From: Hymenobacter sp. YC55
Lineage (GTDB): Bacteria; Bacteroidota; Bacteroidia; Cytophagales; Hymenobacteraceae
Assembly (NCBI RefSeq): GCF_029433095.1
Contig: NZ_JARNTX010000002.1
Span: 1 to 64,000, forward strand
Direction of reading: 5' to 3'
DNA length: 64,000 nt
The translations under genes were made by a program, and so were the position numbers. The notes beneath the pieces are model-generated. The model searched no databases. It was not told the DNA's origin and saw nothing but the letters and a program-made list of their open reading frames with translations. Shown piece after piece: positions 46,463-55,688 of the stretch; the first letter of the stretch is position 1, and each line of letters starts with the position of its first letter.

Positions 46463-48298
46463 ATGTGCGGAATTGTTGCTTACATCGGTTACCGGGAAGC
46501 TTGTCCCATTATCATTAAAGGTCTTCGTCGGCTTGAATACCGGGGCTACGACTCCGCAGGAGTAGCGCTACTCAACGGGGACTTGAACGTCTATAAGAAG
46601 AAAGGCAAGGTTGCAGAACTTGAAACCTTTATCAAGGAAAAGGATACGCATGCCAATGTAGGCATGGGCCATACCCGGTGGGCTACCCACGGTGAGCCGA
46701 ACGACACGAATGCCCACCCTCACTATTCCACTTCCGAGCGGATAGCTATTATTCATAATGGCATTATTGAAAATTACGCGGCCCTGAAGCAGCACTTGCA
46801 GCACCAAGGTCACGTGTTTCAATCTGATACGGATACCGAAGTGTTCGTGAACCTTATTGAGGAGATTCAGCGCCAAAACCATTGCACACTAGAAGAAGCT
46901 GTGCGCTTGGCATTGCACGAGGTAGTCGGAGCGTATGCTATTGTAGTGCTCAGCCGCGACGAACCTAACCAATTGATTGCGGCTCGTAAGGGTTCGCCAA
47001 TGGTGATTGGCATTGGCAAAGATGAATTTTTCATTGCCTCCGATGCTACACCAATCATCGAGTACACCAACGAAGTAGTCTATGTAAACGACTATGAGAT
47101 AGCCATCATTCGCGACGGCAAGCTCGATATTCGTAGCAAAGAGGATGTGCATCAGACGCCGTACATTCAGAAGTTGGAGATGGAACTCGATAGCATCGAA
47201 AAGGGTGGCTACGAACACTTCATGCTCAAGGAAATTTTCGAGCAGCCACGTTCCATCCTCGACTCTATGCGAGGCAGATTGGAGCTTGTAGCTGGCCACT
47301 TAAATATGGGCGGTATCCGGGCGTATGAGCGTAAGTTCATGAACGCCGACCGCATCATTATTGTAGCTTGTGGCACATCGTGGCACGCTGGGCTAGTGGC
47401 AGAGTATCTACTGGAAGACTTGGCCCGCATTCCGGTGGAAGTGGAATACGCTTCAGAGTTTCGTTACCGGAATCCAGTTATTACAGAGCGCGACATCGTA
47501 ATTGCAATTTCACAAAGCGGTGAAACTGCTGATACCTTGGCCGCTATTGAGCTTGCAAAAAGCAAAGGTGCCACAATTTTCGGCATTTGCAACGTAGTCG
47601 GCAGCAGTATTGCACGTGCTACTGATGCTGGCGCTTACACGCACGCTGGCCCCGAAATAGGTGTAGCTAGCACCAAGGCCTTCACCGCTCAAGTAACCGT
47701 CTTGACCATACTGGCCATGATAGTAGGACACAAGCGCGGCACACTCTCCGACACGCGTTTGCAGGAGCTGATGGTTGAGCTTGGCAGCATCCCGGCAAAG
47801 GTGGAGAAAGCTCTCCTTCTGAACGATGAAATCGAACTGATTGCCGAGACTTTCAAGGACGTTCCCAACTTCTTGTACTTGGGCCGAGGCTACAACTTCC
47901 CCGTGGCTTTAGAAGGTGCCCTCAAGCTAAAGGAGATTAGCTACATCCACGCGGAGGGCTATCCAGCCGCTGAGATGAAGCATGGCCCTATTGCTCTGAT
48001 CGATGAGAATATGCCCGTAGTGGTCATTGCCACCAAGGACAGTTCTTACGAGAAAGTAGTAAGCAATATCCAGGAGGTGAAAGCCCGTAAAGGTCGCATT
48101 ATAGCAGTAGTAACAGAAGGCGACCAAGTTATTCCACAGATGGCTGAATTTGTTATAGAAGTTCCTGCCACCTCCGAAGTGCTTGTACCGCTAGTATCTG
48201 TGATACCCTTGCAGTTGCTTTCTTATCACATAGCAGTACTGCGTGGGTGCAACGTAGACCAGCCTCGTAACTTGGCTAAGTCAGTAACAGTGGAGTAA
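46463..48298 (+). CDS. glmS: Glucosamine-6-phosphate synthase GlmS
   Basis: 611 aa. Makes glucosamine-6-P from fructose-6-P and glutamine for peptidoglycan and LPS. The N-terminal glutaminase begins MCGIVAYIG with Cys2 as nucleophile (after Met removal); GHTRWATHGEPNDTNAHPH follows. Two SIS domains (about 290-430 and 460-600) carry CGTSWHAG, SQSGETADT and the C-terminal RNLAKSVTVE. The glmS ribozyme is not seen upstream. Confidence 0.97.
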   Translation: MCGIVAYIGYREACPIIIKGLRRLEYRGYDSAGVALLNGDLNVYKKKGKVAELETFIKEKDTHANVGMGHTRWATHGEPNDTNAHPHYSTSERIAIIHNGIIENYAALKQHLQHQGHVFQSDTDTEVFVNLIEEIQRQNHCTLEEAVRLALHEVVGAYAIVVLSRDEPNQLIAARKGSPMVIGIGKDEFFIASDATPIIEYTNEVVYVNDYEIAIIRDGKLDIRSKEDVHQTPYIQKLEMELDSIEKGGYEHFMLKEIFEQPRSILDSMRGRLELVAGHLNMGGIRAYERKFMNADRIIIVACGTSWHAGLVAEYLLEDLARIPVEVEYASEFRYRNPVITERDIVIAISQSGETADTLAAIELAKSKGATIFGICNVVGSSIARATDAGAYTHAGPEIGVASTKAFTAQVTVLTILAMIVGHKRGTLSDTRLQELMVELGSIPAKVEKALLLNDEIELIAETFKDVPNFLYLGRGYNFPVALEGALKLKEISYIHAEGYPAAEMKHGPIALIDENMPVVVIATKDSSYEKVVSNIQEVKARKGRIIAVVTEGDQVIPQMAEFVIEVPATSEVLVPLVSVIPLQLLSYHIAVLRGCNVDQPRNLAKSVTVE

Positions 48299-48318
48299 TA
48301 GCTTGATTTATTTCTTAT

Positions 48319-48355
48319 AAAAAGCAGCGCTATGTTTACATGGCGCTGCTTTTTT
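48319..48355 (+). terminator. Intrinsic terminator of glmS
   Basis: AAAAAGCAGCGC (48319-48330) pairs with GCGCTGCTTTTT (48343-48354), 12-nt loop, T-run. Confidence 0.9.
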
Positions 48356-48836
48356 GCTTATTCTGTTTACTGCTACCAGCTTGATTCATCGAGTCGAGCT
48401 TCGTTGATAATGCAGAAATTCTTTGGCAGGCTGTATTACATATAGATGGCTTTGCTATTAAGCGGGGCATTTAGCCTTTTTTCTTGCTATGTTGGTGCGC
48501 TTTTCTTTCAGCTAATGACTTTATAGGCGAACGATGTCAGAAAGCATGGGGATGAGAGCTAGCTAAGTTATATATGCAGTGGACAGGACAGATGCTACAC
48601 TGTTATGTCAGAGTATAGCCATCCTGATGCTTTGTTTCTTACAACTACGATAACAATGGGTATATCCTCGTTTGCTTTTTGCTGCTAGCACTATTGGTTA
48701 TCTCTAAAGCATATGCTGGTTTCAATAACCCAAGTATTATTGTTCAGGTTGGCACTGCACTAAGATACCGGACACTCAAGTCTTACAGCAAATGTGTGTT
48801 TGTTGAAAGACTCGAAGTGCATTGTATGTTTACCTT
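48356..48836. other. AT-rich intergenic stretch before the GT-C gene
   Basis: About 480 bp with no credible gene. An open frame at 48679-48984 exists in another frame but overlaps the next gene by about 150 bp and has no recognisable content. Base composition shifts to AT here and stays so to about 50280. Confidence 0.5.
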
Positions 48837-50279
48837 ATGCTCAAACAACGTATTCTCTGGCTTGCTGCATTATTACGTCTTAGCTTATACATATTTCTAT
48901 ATTTTTCCATGGGCATTGCCAGAAGCGGCACGGGGCTTATTGGTAAACGGTATGGTGAAGAAGAATTTTATTTTAAATCGATAGATAATTTAATTAAATA
49001 CGGTCAATACAATTACGAATTAAATTATTTACCTGGCTACGCTGGTCGTATGCCTGGATATGGTGTAATATATGGTCTAGCAAAAATAATATTACCCAAC
49101 AACCAGCAATATGTTTATAATGCAGTAATAGCCACACAAATACTACTTGGATTAGTAGCGTTATTTTATTTATCTAAAGTAACTCTCATTCTAACGAACA
49201 AAATAGCTCTTGCCTATACTGCTGCTTTTCTATACGCTCTAAGTCCTTATAGCATTCAAAATGACCTGTTCGTTTTCACGGAAAGTTTCGCTTCAAGTGC
49301 TCTTATTATTAGTTTGTACTATTTTTTAACAGCGCTTAAAGCTAGTCGATTATCTTACTACTTTATAGCTGGCTGCTGGTTATCCTGGGTGGTCTTTTTA
49401 CGACCATTTATGCTACCCTTTTTTGGTTTCTGGATACTAGCATACGCTTATTATCACCGAAAAATAGTATTTGTGCAAATACGCCAAACCAGTTATGCAA
49501 TTACACTGTTGTTGTTACCATTCATAATCCCAGACGCTTTATGGACAGCTCGCAACTGGTTTATCTACAAGCGCTTTATTCCTTTGCAAACAGAATATGC
49601 AGGAATGCAGTATTCTGATCTGCATTTAGAGACTCGGAGTTATGTGGCAGCGATGGGAGAAGAGCCCGTGTTATGGAGTACTACTTCGCTTATAGCATGG
49701 CTTACAAGATCCACACCTCCTGCTCGAACTAGCCCTCAACCATGGCAACTCACTACAATTGCTACATATGATTCGTTGGTATGGCTACGAAATCAAATAC
49801 TGATTTCTAGTAATGACTCAATGCCTGCTTTAGTGCGTGCTGCTAGTGAGAAACGAGCAGTGTCCGCGCTTCGACGATACCATAATGCGTTTATTAAAGA
49901 GCATCCTCTAAGATATTACCTACTCACTCCGCTACGGTTAACCTATTACTTAGCTTTACCAGATAATGGAGCTTCTGTTTTTGCTTGGCCTTTCAATGAA
50001 TTATCTATATGGCAAAAAGCCATTAGGTTATTTTTCACAGCATGGCATTGGTTTTGGACTGGTATTGGTTTATTCAGCTTTTTAATTTGGCCACGCAAGT
50101 TTAATATTGTCCTGCTTTTAATTCGTCTTGCTCCCATATACTGCATTTTGTTATTTGTAGTAGTACTTCACCATGTAGAGCAACGATATTTTTTTCTAGT
50201 TTATCCCTTAACATTAGTAAGTGCTATACACGGGATATTCTGGTTATGGACTTCGTGGCGAAGATTATTAAGATTTTAG
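48837..50279 (+). CDS. GT-C type (ArnT/PMT-like) glycosyltransferase, AT-rich
   Basis: 480 aa from ATG 48837 with about ten membrane segments. The first periplasmic loop holds GKRYGEEEFYFKSIDNL, the acidic EE-x-Y element typical of GT39/ArnT-type transferases that use lipid-linked sugars. Further segments include ALSPYSIQNDLFVFTESFASSALIIS. Donor and acceptor unknown; possible roles are lipid A, polysaccharide or protein glycosylation. The AT content is clearly higher than in all neighbours and codon use differs, suggesting acquisition by transfer. No other sugar genes accompany it. Confidence 0.8.
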   Translation: MLKQRILWLAALLRLSLYIFLYFSMGIARSGTGLIGKRYGEEEFYFKSIDNLIKYGQYNYELNYLPGYAGRMPGYGVIYGLAKIILPNNQQYVYNAVIATQILLGLVALFYLSKVTLILTNKIALAYTAAFLYALSPYSIQNDLFVFTESFASSALIISLYYFLTALKASRLSYYFIAGCWLSWVVFLRPFMLPFFGFWILAYAYYHRKIVFVQIRQTSYAITLLLLPFIIPDALWTARNWFIYKRFIPLQTEYAGMQYSDLHLETRSYVAAMGEEPVLWSTTSLIAWLTRSTPPARTSPQPWQLTTIATYDSLVWLRNQILISSNDSMPALVRAASEKRAVSALRRYHNAFIKEHPLRYYLLTPLRLTYYLALPDNGASVFAWPFNELSIWQKAIRLFFTAWHWFWTGIGLFSFLIWPRKFNIVLLLIRLAPIYCILLFVVVLHHVEQRYFFLVYPLTLVSAIHGIFWLWTSWRRLLRF

Positions 50280-50284
50280 AGAGG

Positions 50285-50950
50285 TTACAACACAAATTGG
50301 CTGTCTCTTAAATACATAGCTTTGAGCAAGGCACAAGCTTTATAACGCTCCTCATGTGTGTCTAGCCACAAAGCTTCTAGGGTTTCGTAGACTCGTGCTA
50401 CCCCGATCTGATTGGCCCATTCGAAAGGACCACGGGGATGTGCGGAGCCTAACTGCAGAGTAGCATCCAAGCTGTGAGCAGAGGCAGCACCCTCTTGTAG
50501 CGCGTAGCAGGCTTCGTTGATTAGCAGGCACACCATGCGAGGCGTAACCAGCCCTACCCGATCTGGTACGGTGCAGTATGTGGTGCCAAGTTGAGTACAG
50601 GTACTGGCTAATAACGAGGCATCTTCGGGGCGGTAGAGGCTAGTTTCCAGTACCTCTCTATCAAGCAAAGTAGGGAAAGCACAGACGCCAAACACGGGGC
50701 CTAAGGGAGGGGCCTCCTTGTGAAAAAGCGCAGCCAAAGAAGTGCGGGACGTATCGTAGAAGAGCGGCTGGCGCGGAAGTTCGTAGTGTAGTTCGGGCCA
50801 CGGGCGGAGGTCGAAGCCTACGTCGGCGGCGCTGAGACGGGTGCGCAGGTCGGGAGCAGCGGCGGGACAGAAGTCGTAGGTGTGGCTGGCGCCGAATTTA
50901 CGGCGCAGTTCCGCTTCTATGTGGGTGCCTTCCACGATGAGTAAGTGCAT
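50285..50950 (-). CDS. Stand-alone 3-hydroxyacyl-CoA dehydrogenase C-terminal-domain protein
   Basis: 221 aa. Residues ~125-215 resemble the helical 3HCDH C-terminal domain (VTPRMVCLLINEACYALQEGAASAHSLDATLQLGSAHPRGPFEWANQIG). The first ~110 residues start MHLLIVEGTHIEAELRRKFG and lack the GxGxxG NAD loop that a full enzyme needs. It may be a partner or non-enzymatic relative. Convergent with the GT-C gene and divergent from ridA. Confidence 0.8.
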   Translation of the reverse strand: MHLLIVEGTHIEAELRRKFGASHTYDFCPAAAPDLRTRLSAADVGFDLRPWPELHYELPRQPLFYDTSRTSLAALFHKEAPPLGPVFGVCAFPTLLDREVLETSLYRPEDASLLASTCTQLGTTYCTVPDRVGLVTPRMVCLLINEACYALQEGAASAHSLDATLQLGSAHPRGPFEWANQIGVARVYETLEALWLDTHEERYKACALLKAMYLRDSQFVL

Positions 50951-51010
50951 AATTTTCCTCTTACTTTAGCCCGAAGACAGATTTATCGTTCATTTTTTCA
51001 CGCTGACTGC

Positions 51011-51400
51011 ATGGCCAATACCATTGTTTTTTCCAACCAGGCTCCTGCTCCTATCGGGCCTTATAGCCAAGCTGTGCAAGCAGGCAACACGGTATACGTC
51101 TCCGGTCAAATTGCCCTCGACGCCCAATCTGGGCAGCTAGTTGGCAACGGCGACGTGGTAGAGGAAACTCACCAAGTGATGCGCAATTTGCAAGCAGTGC
51201 TTGAGGCCGCAGGCCTTACCCTGCGCGATGTGGTGAAGTGCAGCATCTTCGTAAAAGACCTCGGCAACTTCAACCTCATCAACGAAATATACGGTAGTTA
51301 TTTCACCGCCGACTACGCTCCGGCACGCGAAACGGTGGAAGTGAGTCGTTTACCGAAGGACGTGCAAGTGGAAATTTCCTGCATAGCGGTAAAGCAGTAG
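51011..51400 (+). CDS. ridA: RidA-family enamine/imine deaminase
   Basis: 129 aa. Clears reactive enamines formed by PLP enzymes such as threonine dehydratase. Matches the family over its whole length: NQAPAPIGPYSQAVQAGNTVYVSGQI at the N-terminus, and the catalytic Arg in YAPARETVEVSRLPKDVQVEISCIAV. ATG 51011; the 22 upstream codons in frame are rejected, as they overlap the divergent control region. Confidence 0.94.
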   Translation: MANTIVFSNQAPAPIGPYSQAVQAGNTVYVSGQIALDAQSGQLVGNGDVVEETHQVMRNLQAVLEAAGLTLRDVVKCSIFVKDLGNFNLINEIYGSYFTADYAPARETVEVSRLPKDVQVEISCIAVKQ

Positions 51401-51516
51401 CCGAGGGATTCTGTGAGCCCGTGGGGTTGCATTCTGTTGGAGCAAGTTGCTTCTCTGGAATACCGACTTCACGGGCCCACTACTTCATAAAGTCACTACA
51501 TCATTATTTACCTATT

Positions 51517-51702
51517 ATGAAAGAGCTTGGACTTGGGTTGTTTATACTAGGGCTCCTATCGTTGGTGCTGCCTTTTTTGGGCATGAAGTCGATGCTCCTG
51601 ACTTGGATAGAGCAGTGGGGCGTTACTACCGCCTGGCTTATTCGTGGAGGCATCACGCTACTGGGGTTAATATTATGGCTCAGTTTCCGTAACCGTGATT
51701 AG
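51517..51702 (+). CDS. Small two-helix membrane protein, 61 aa
   Basis: MKELGLGLFILGLLSLVLPFLG begins the first membrane segment, and a second segment follows at about 40-56 (LIRGGITLLGLILWLSF). Unknown function. The stop codon directly abuts the next ATG (51703), so it is coupled to the pentapeptide gene. The frame upstream of ATG 51517 is not credible coding sequence. Confidence 0.75.
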   Translation: MKELGLGLFILGLLSLVLPFLGMKSMLLTWIEQWGVTTAWLIRGGITLLGLILWLSFRNRD

Positions 51703-52314
51703 ATGCGCCCTTCTTCCCGTAAGGCAAGCAAGCCATTAACCAAGCCCGCATTTTTTCCGGCTGAAAACGTACTGGACCGAGCGTTGCCCCCAAGTATGGT
51801 TGGGCAGCAAGAGTTCGAGCAGTACCGATTCAGCAATTTCGATTTCACCCGCGCCGACATATCGGGGCGGCGCTTCACCGACTGCCTGTTCGAGAACTGC
51901 AACTTCGCTGGCACCAGCCTCAGCCATGTGGCCCTGCAAAACGTGGCATTCGAAGGCTGCAAGCTACTAGGGCTGCAGTTTCACGCGTGTCGCGATATGC
52001 TATTTGGCGTTCATTTCGATCAGTGCCAACTCGATTATGCCTCCTTTCAGGGCAAAGCCATGCCCAATACACGCTTCGTTAACTGTTCTCTACGCGAAGC
52101 AGATTTCACACAAGCTGATTTAACCAACGCGGTTTTTCAGGAATGCGGTCTGCTAGGTGCGGTATTCAATGCCACCAAGCTCAACGGTGTTGATTTCGTT
52201 ACGGCTCATGATGTGGTATTGGATCCGGAGCTCAATCAGGTGCGCCAGGCTCGGTTTGCGGCGCACAGTTTGCCAGGGCTGCTCACCAAATACGAGCTCG
52301 TTATAAGCAGGTAA
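51703..52314 (+). CDS. Pentapeptide-repeat protein
   Basis: 203 aa. After a polar N-terminus, repeats of the A(D/N)LXX type run from about 45 to 165, such as FSNFDFTRADISGRRFTDCLFENCNFAGTSL and LREADFTQADLTNAVF; this predicts a right-handed beta-helix. Resembles a family close to quinolone-resistance Qnr proteins in fold only; no resistance is implied. It starts at ATG 51703, directly after the previous stop. Confidence 0.88.
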   Translation: MRPSSRKASKPLTKPAFFPAENVLDRALPPSMVGQQEFEQYRFSNFDFTRADISGRRFTDCLFENCNFAGTSLSHVALQNVAFEGCKLLGLQFHACRDMLFGVHFDQCQLDYASFQGKAMPNTRFVNCSLREADFTQADLTNAVFQECGLLGAVFNATKLNGVDFVTAHDVVLDPELNQVRQARFAAHSLPGLLTKYELVISR

Positions 52315-52391
52315 ACAGGTAGCACTAGCCAAACCCCTTGGCGGATGGATTTCTGGTTAGCCGGTCTTCTCCGTTCACACGTAGGATGTCG

Positions 52392-52399
52392 TACCTTTG
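52392..52399 (+). promoter_or_regulatory. -7 box upstream of gltX
   Basis: TACCTTTG matches the TAnnTTTG consensus, 45 bp before ATG 52444. No good TTG lies at 19-21 bp upstream, so only the -7 element is supported. Confidence 0.5.
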
Positions 52400-52443
52400 C
52401 GGCGCGTTTCTCCATCCCGGAGACACTGCGAACTGACTGACTT

Positions 52444-53988
52444 ATGGAAAGAGAAGTACGGGTGCGCTTTGCACCTAGCCCTACGGGGCCGCTACACATT
52501 GGCGGCGTGCGCACCGCACTGTATAACTTCCTGCTGGCTCGCAAGCTAGGAGGCAAAATGCTGCTCCGCATCGAGGATACCGACCAGAACCGCTTTGTGC
52601 CCGGCGCCGAGCAGTACATCATGGATGCGTTGCGCTGGTGTGGCATCGTGATTGACGAAGGAATCGAGGAAGGTGGCCCCCACGCTCCGTACCGGCAGAG
52701 CGAGCGGAAGCCTATGTACCGCCAGTACGCGCAGCAGCTCATCGAGAGCGGGCACGCCTACTATGCCTTCGATACGCCCGAGGAACTGGATGCCATGCGG
52801 GCCCGCCTCACGGCCGCTAAGGTGCCTAATCCACAGTACAACAGCATTACGCGCACCCAGATGCGCAACTCGCTCACGCTGCCCGAAGACGAGGTGAAGC
52901 AGCTGCTTGACAACGAGGCGCCCTACGTAATTCGCTTGAAAGTGCCCCGCAAAGAAGAAATCCGCTTCAACGACCTTATCCGGGGTTGGGTAGTGGTGCA
53001 TTCTTCGGCCGTAGATGATAAAGTCCTGATGAAGTCGGACGGTATGCCGACTTACCACCTGGCCAACATCGTAGACGACCACCTCATGGAAATCACCCAC
53101 GTGATTCGGGGTGAGGAGTGGCTGCCTTCGGCGCCGCTGCACGTGCTGCTCTACCGTTATTTAGGCTGGGAAGCTACCATGCCACAGTTTGCTCACTTGC
53201 CCCTGCTGCTCAAGCCCGACGGCACGGGCAAGCTCAGCAAGCGCGACGGCGACAAGCTCGGCTTCCCAGTGTTCCCCCTGGAATGGCACGGCACCGACGC
53301 CGAATCCGGCCAGCCCACCGTCAGCAGTGGCTACCGCGAAAGTGGTTACTTGCCCGAGGCCTTTATCAACTTCCTTGCTTTCCTAGGCTGGAACCCAGGT
53401 ACGCAGCAGGAGCTATTTACGATGGACGAGCTGATCGAGAACTTCTCGATTGAGCGGGTAAGCAAGTCGCCCGCCCGCTTCGACCAGAACAAGGTTCGCT
53501 GGTACAACGAGCAGTATCTGCGCGCCAAGCCCGACACCGAGTTGGCTGGCTACCTATTGGAGTCGTTGCAAGCGCAAGGCATCAGCTGCCCGACCGATAA
53601 AGCCGAGCAGATTGCAGCTCTGGTAAAAGAGCGCGCGACTTTCCCTGCCGACTTGGCTCGCGAGGCTCAACTGTTTTTCCACCGCCCTACTAGCTACGAC
53701 GAGCAGGTAATCAGCAAGAAGTGGAACGCACAGGTTGCCGGTGCCTTGGCGGCCTACGCTCAGGAGCTTCCATCTGCTGCCGATACCTCACCCGAGGGGT
53801 TGAAGGCCCTGCTTACGCAAGTGGTGGAAAGCCAAGGCATGAAGATTGGCCAAGTGCTACAAGTTTTGCGCGTGGCAGTAACAGGTATCACTGCCGGCCC
53901 CGACCTGATGGCTGTAATGAGTATTCTAGGAGCCCAGGAAACTGCTGAACGCATTGAAGCCGCTGTTAGTCAGCTGGTGGCCAGCTGA
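52444..53988 (+). CDS. gltX: Glutamyl-tRNA synthetase
   Basis: 514 aa class I synthetase. The HIGH motif is PSPTGPLHIGG near residue 10-20, the KMSKS-type motif is KLSKRDGD near 262, and the C-terminal anticodon-binding domain spans about 330-510. ATG 52444. Length and domain order are normal. Confidence 0.97.
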   Translation: MEREVRVRFAPSPTGPLHIGGVRTALYNFLLARKLGGKMLLRIEDTDQNRFVPGAEQYIMDALRWCGIVIDEGIEEGGPHAPYRQSERKPMYRQYAQQLIESGHAYYAFDTPEELDAMRARLTAAKVPNPQYNSITRTQMRNSLTLPEDEVKQLLDNEAPYVIRLKVPRKEEIRFNDLIRGWVVVHSSAVDDKVLMKSDGMPTYHLANIVDDHLMEITHVIRGEEWLPSAPLHVLLYRYLGWEATMPQFAHLPLLLKPDGTGKLSKRDGDKLGFPVFPLEWHGTDAESGQPTVSSGYRESGYLPEAFINFLAFLGWNPGTQQELFTMDELIENFSIERVSKSPARFDQNKVRWYNEQYLRAKPDTELAGYLLESLQAQGISCPTDKAEQIAALVKERATFPADLAREAQLFFHRPTSYDEQVISKKWNAQVAGALAAYAQELPSAADTSPEGLKALLTQVVESQGMKIGQVLQVLRVAVTGITAGPDLMAVMSILGAQETAERIEAAVSQLVAS

Positions 53989-54023
53989 GCACCTGCAGCG
54001 TTAGGCGGAATTATATGTATAGG

Positions 54024-54055
54024 AAAAGCGCCCGGCAGTAGTGCTGGGCGCTTTT
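54024..54055 (+). terminator. Terminator of gltX
   Basis: AAAAGCGCCCGGCA (54024-54037) pairs with TGCTGGGCGCTTTT (54042-54055) with one G-T pair, 4-nt loop. Confidence 0.85.
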
Positions 54056-54129
54056 GCATTCTACCCGTTGCTACAGCAAGGTTGAAGTCGTTGGTGAAGT
54101 GTAGAGCTAGTTTTTAAAGAATGGACATC

Positions 54130-54275
54130 GAGCTAGTTAACACCAAGACAACCATCGCCTTGTCGTGCGGAAGCCGTTGCTTGGCGGTCGAACCTAATTT
54201 TCACGTATCCGCTATGGGCGTCGCGCCGTACTGATTGATATAGAGCGGCCTCGCAATGACAGAGAGGTCGTTTGG
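54130..54275 (-). repeat. Possible REP-like remnant
   Basis: Minus-strand text begins with TGTCATTGCGAGGC (about 54246-54259), a string typical of dispersed intergenic repeats in many Bacteroidota, followed by short GC-rich inverted pieces. Only one copy is seen in this window. Identification rests on memory of this motif in other genomes. Confidence 0.4.
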
Positions 54276-54298
54276 GAACCGTAACCACGCAGGACATC

Positions 54299-54673
54299 AT
54301 GGCGAAGAAACCCGTTAATAAGAAAAGTAAAAACGACCCTGACAAGAAAGCTCGGGTGCATAAAGAGCTGGAAGGGTTTGAAATCAAGATAAATCCGCTA
54401 GGCGAAATCACCTCCAACTATTCTATCGAGGACATCAACACGTTCCTGAACCGCCACGTGCGCGACAAGAAACTAGTGAACCGCGACGGGCAGTTTGGAG
54501 AGAAAGACGACGAGGAATTTCCGCTCGAAGAAGGCGCGCAGGAGCCCGAAGAGTCGGACGAGGATTTCATGCGTCGTACTAGCCGCGAAACCAAAAAAAA
54601 AGGCCCGAAAGACGACCCGGATGCCGCTGCTGAAGCCGCCGATACCCGCGCCGAGCTACCCGACGACGTATAG
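54299..54673 (+). CDS. Hypothetical charged protein, 124 aa
   Basis: MAKKPVNKKSKNDPDKKAR start with a basic tract, then KELEGFEIKINPLGEITSNYSIEDINTFLNRHVRDKKL and a strongly acidic disordered tail (EE/DD rich). No known domain. Sequence pattern and ATG 54299 fit a real gene, and a good terminator follows. Possibly a nucleoid- or ribosome-associated accessory protein (a guess only). Confidence 0.7.
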   Translation: MAKKPVNKKSKNDPDKKARVHKELEGFEIKINPLGEITSNYSIEDINTFLNRHVRDKKLVNRDGQFGEKDDEEFPLEEGAQEPEESDEDFMRRTSRETKKKGPKDDPDAAAEAADTRAELPDDV

Positions 54674-54704
54674 ACGAAACGAAGTGCGGTAGCGAAGAGC
54701 AACG

Positions 54705-54740
54705 CAATAAGCCCCTCGTGCAGTCGCTAGGGGCTTATTG
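54705..54740 (+). terminator. Terminator after the 124-aa gene
   Basis: CAATAAGCCCCT (54705-54716) pairs perfectly with AGGGGCTTATTG (54729-54740), 12-nt loop. Confidence 0.8.
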
Positions 54741-54862
54741 CTGTTTTAGGCTTTACACTGGTACGCAAAAGATCTTCGCGCTACTTATGCTAGGAGCTTG
54801 GTTTGAAATGCAGTGCTTTTACTATACTTGAAGCGGTATTTCCACCTTAACTCCTTCCACTC

Positions 54863-55642
54863 ATGCAGTCCCACGACGTTGATTACAAAATTCTTGGTGA
54901 TGACATTCAAGTTCTAGAGGTCGAGCTAGACCCCAACGAGACCGTAATTGCCGAAGCTGGCGCCATGGTGTATATGGAGGAAGCCATTGCCTTCGAAACC
55001 AAAATGGGGGACGGCTCGGAGCCCGACCAAAGCTTGATGAGCAAGCTGTTTTCGGCGGGTACGCGGCTTATCACGGGCGAGTCGTTGTTTATGACGCACT
55101 TCACGCACCGCGGTAGTTATGGCAAGAGCCGGGTGGCGTTTTCGGCGCCGTATCCGGGCACTATTATTCCGCTGGAGCTGCGGACCTTGCCGCAAGGCCT
55201 GATTGTGCAGAAGGACGGCTTTTTAGCGGCAGCACGGGGCACCAAAATCAACATCCACTTCAACCAAAAGTTGGGGGCAGGCTTTTTCGGTGGGGAAGGA
55301 TTTATTCTGCAAAAAATAACCGGCGACGGCCGAGCTTTTATTCACGCGGGCGGCACGGTTATCGAAAAGCAACTCAACAACGAATTGCTCCGGGTAGATA
55401 CCGGCTGCGTAGTAGCGTTTGAGCCAAGCATCGACTTCAACATCACCCGGGCCGGGGGCTTGAAGTCCATGATTTTCGGGGGGGAAGGCCTCCTGCTGGC
55501 TACGCTCCGCGGCACGGGTCGGGTGTGGCTACAATCGATGCCCGTGAAGAAACTAATTCAGGCGCTGGCTCCGGCCGGTGGCAATGCCCGCAAAGAAAGC
55601 GGCAGTGTACTAGGCAATTTGGGCGGCCTCTTCGACGAGTAA
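54863..55642 (+). CDS. AIM24/TIGR00266 family protein
   Basis: 259 aa, double-stranded beta-helix protein of the TIGR00266/AIM24 type. Family marks: [77 protein letters not shown]. Function unsettled; bacterial members may be membrane- or stress-associated. ATG 54863. Confidence 0.92.
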   Translation: MQSHDVDYKILGDDIQVLEVELDPNETVIAEAGAMVYMEEAIAFETKMGDGSEPDQSLMSKLFSAGTRLITGESLFMTHFTHRGSYGKSRVAFSAPYPGTIIPLELRTLPQGLIVQKDGFLAAARGTKINIHFNQKLGAGFFGGEGFILQKITGDGRAFIHAGGTVIEKQLNNELLRVDTGCVVAFEPSIDFNITRAGGLKSMIFGGEGLLLATLRGTGRVWLQSMPVKKLIQALAPAGGNARKESGSVLGNLGGLFDE

Positions 55643-55688
55643 GCTGCTATGCCTAGGACTGCAGCTTGCTGGAGTTCATACGTCCTTG

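Noticed and set aside
48679..48984. 101-codon frame upstream of the GT-C gene
   Set aside because: Overlaps the true gene in another frame and has no recognisable motif; AT-rich sequence gives such frames by chance.
51703..52314. Qnr-type quinolone-resistance protein
   Set aside because: Only the pentapeptide fold is shared; the sequence is not close to Qnr and the context is housekeeping.
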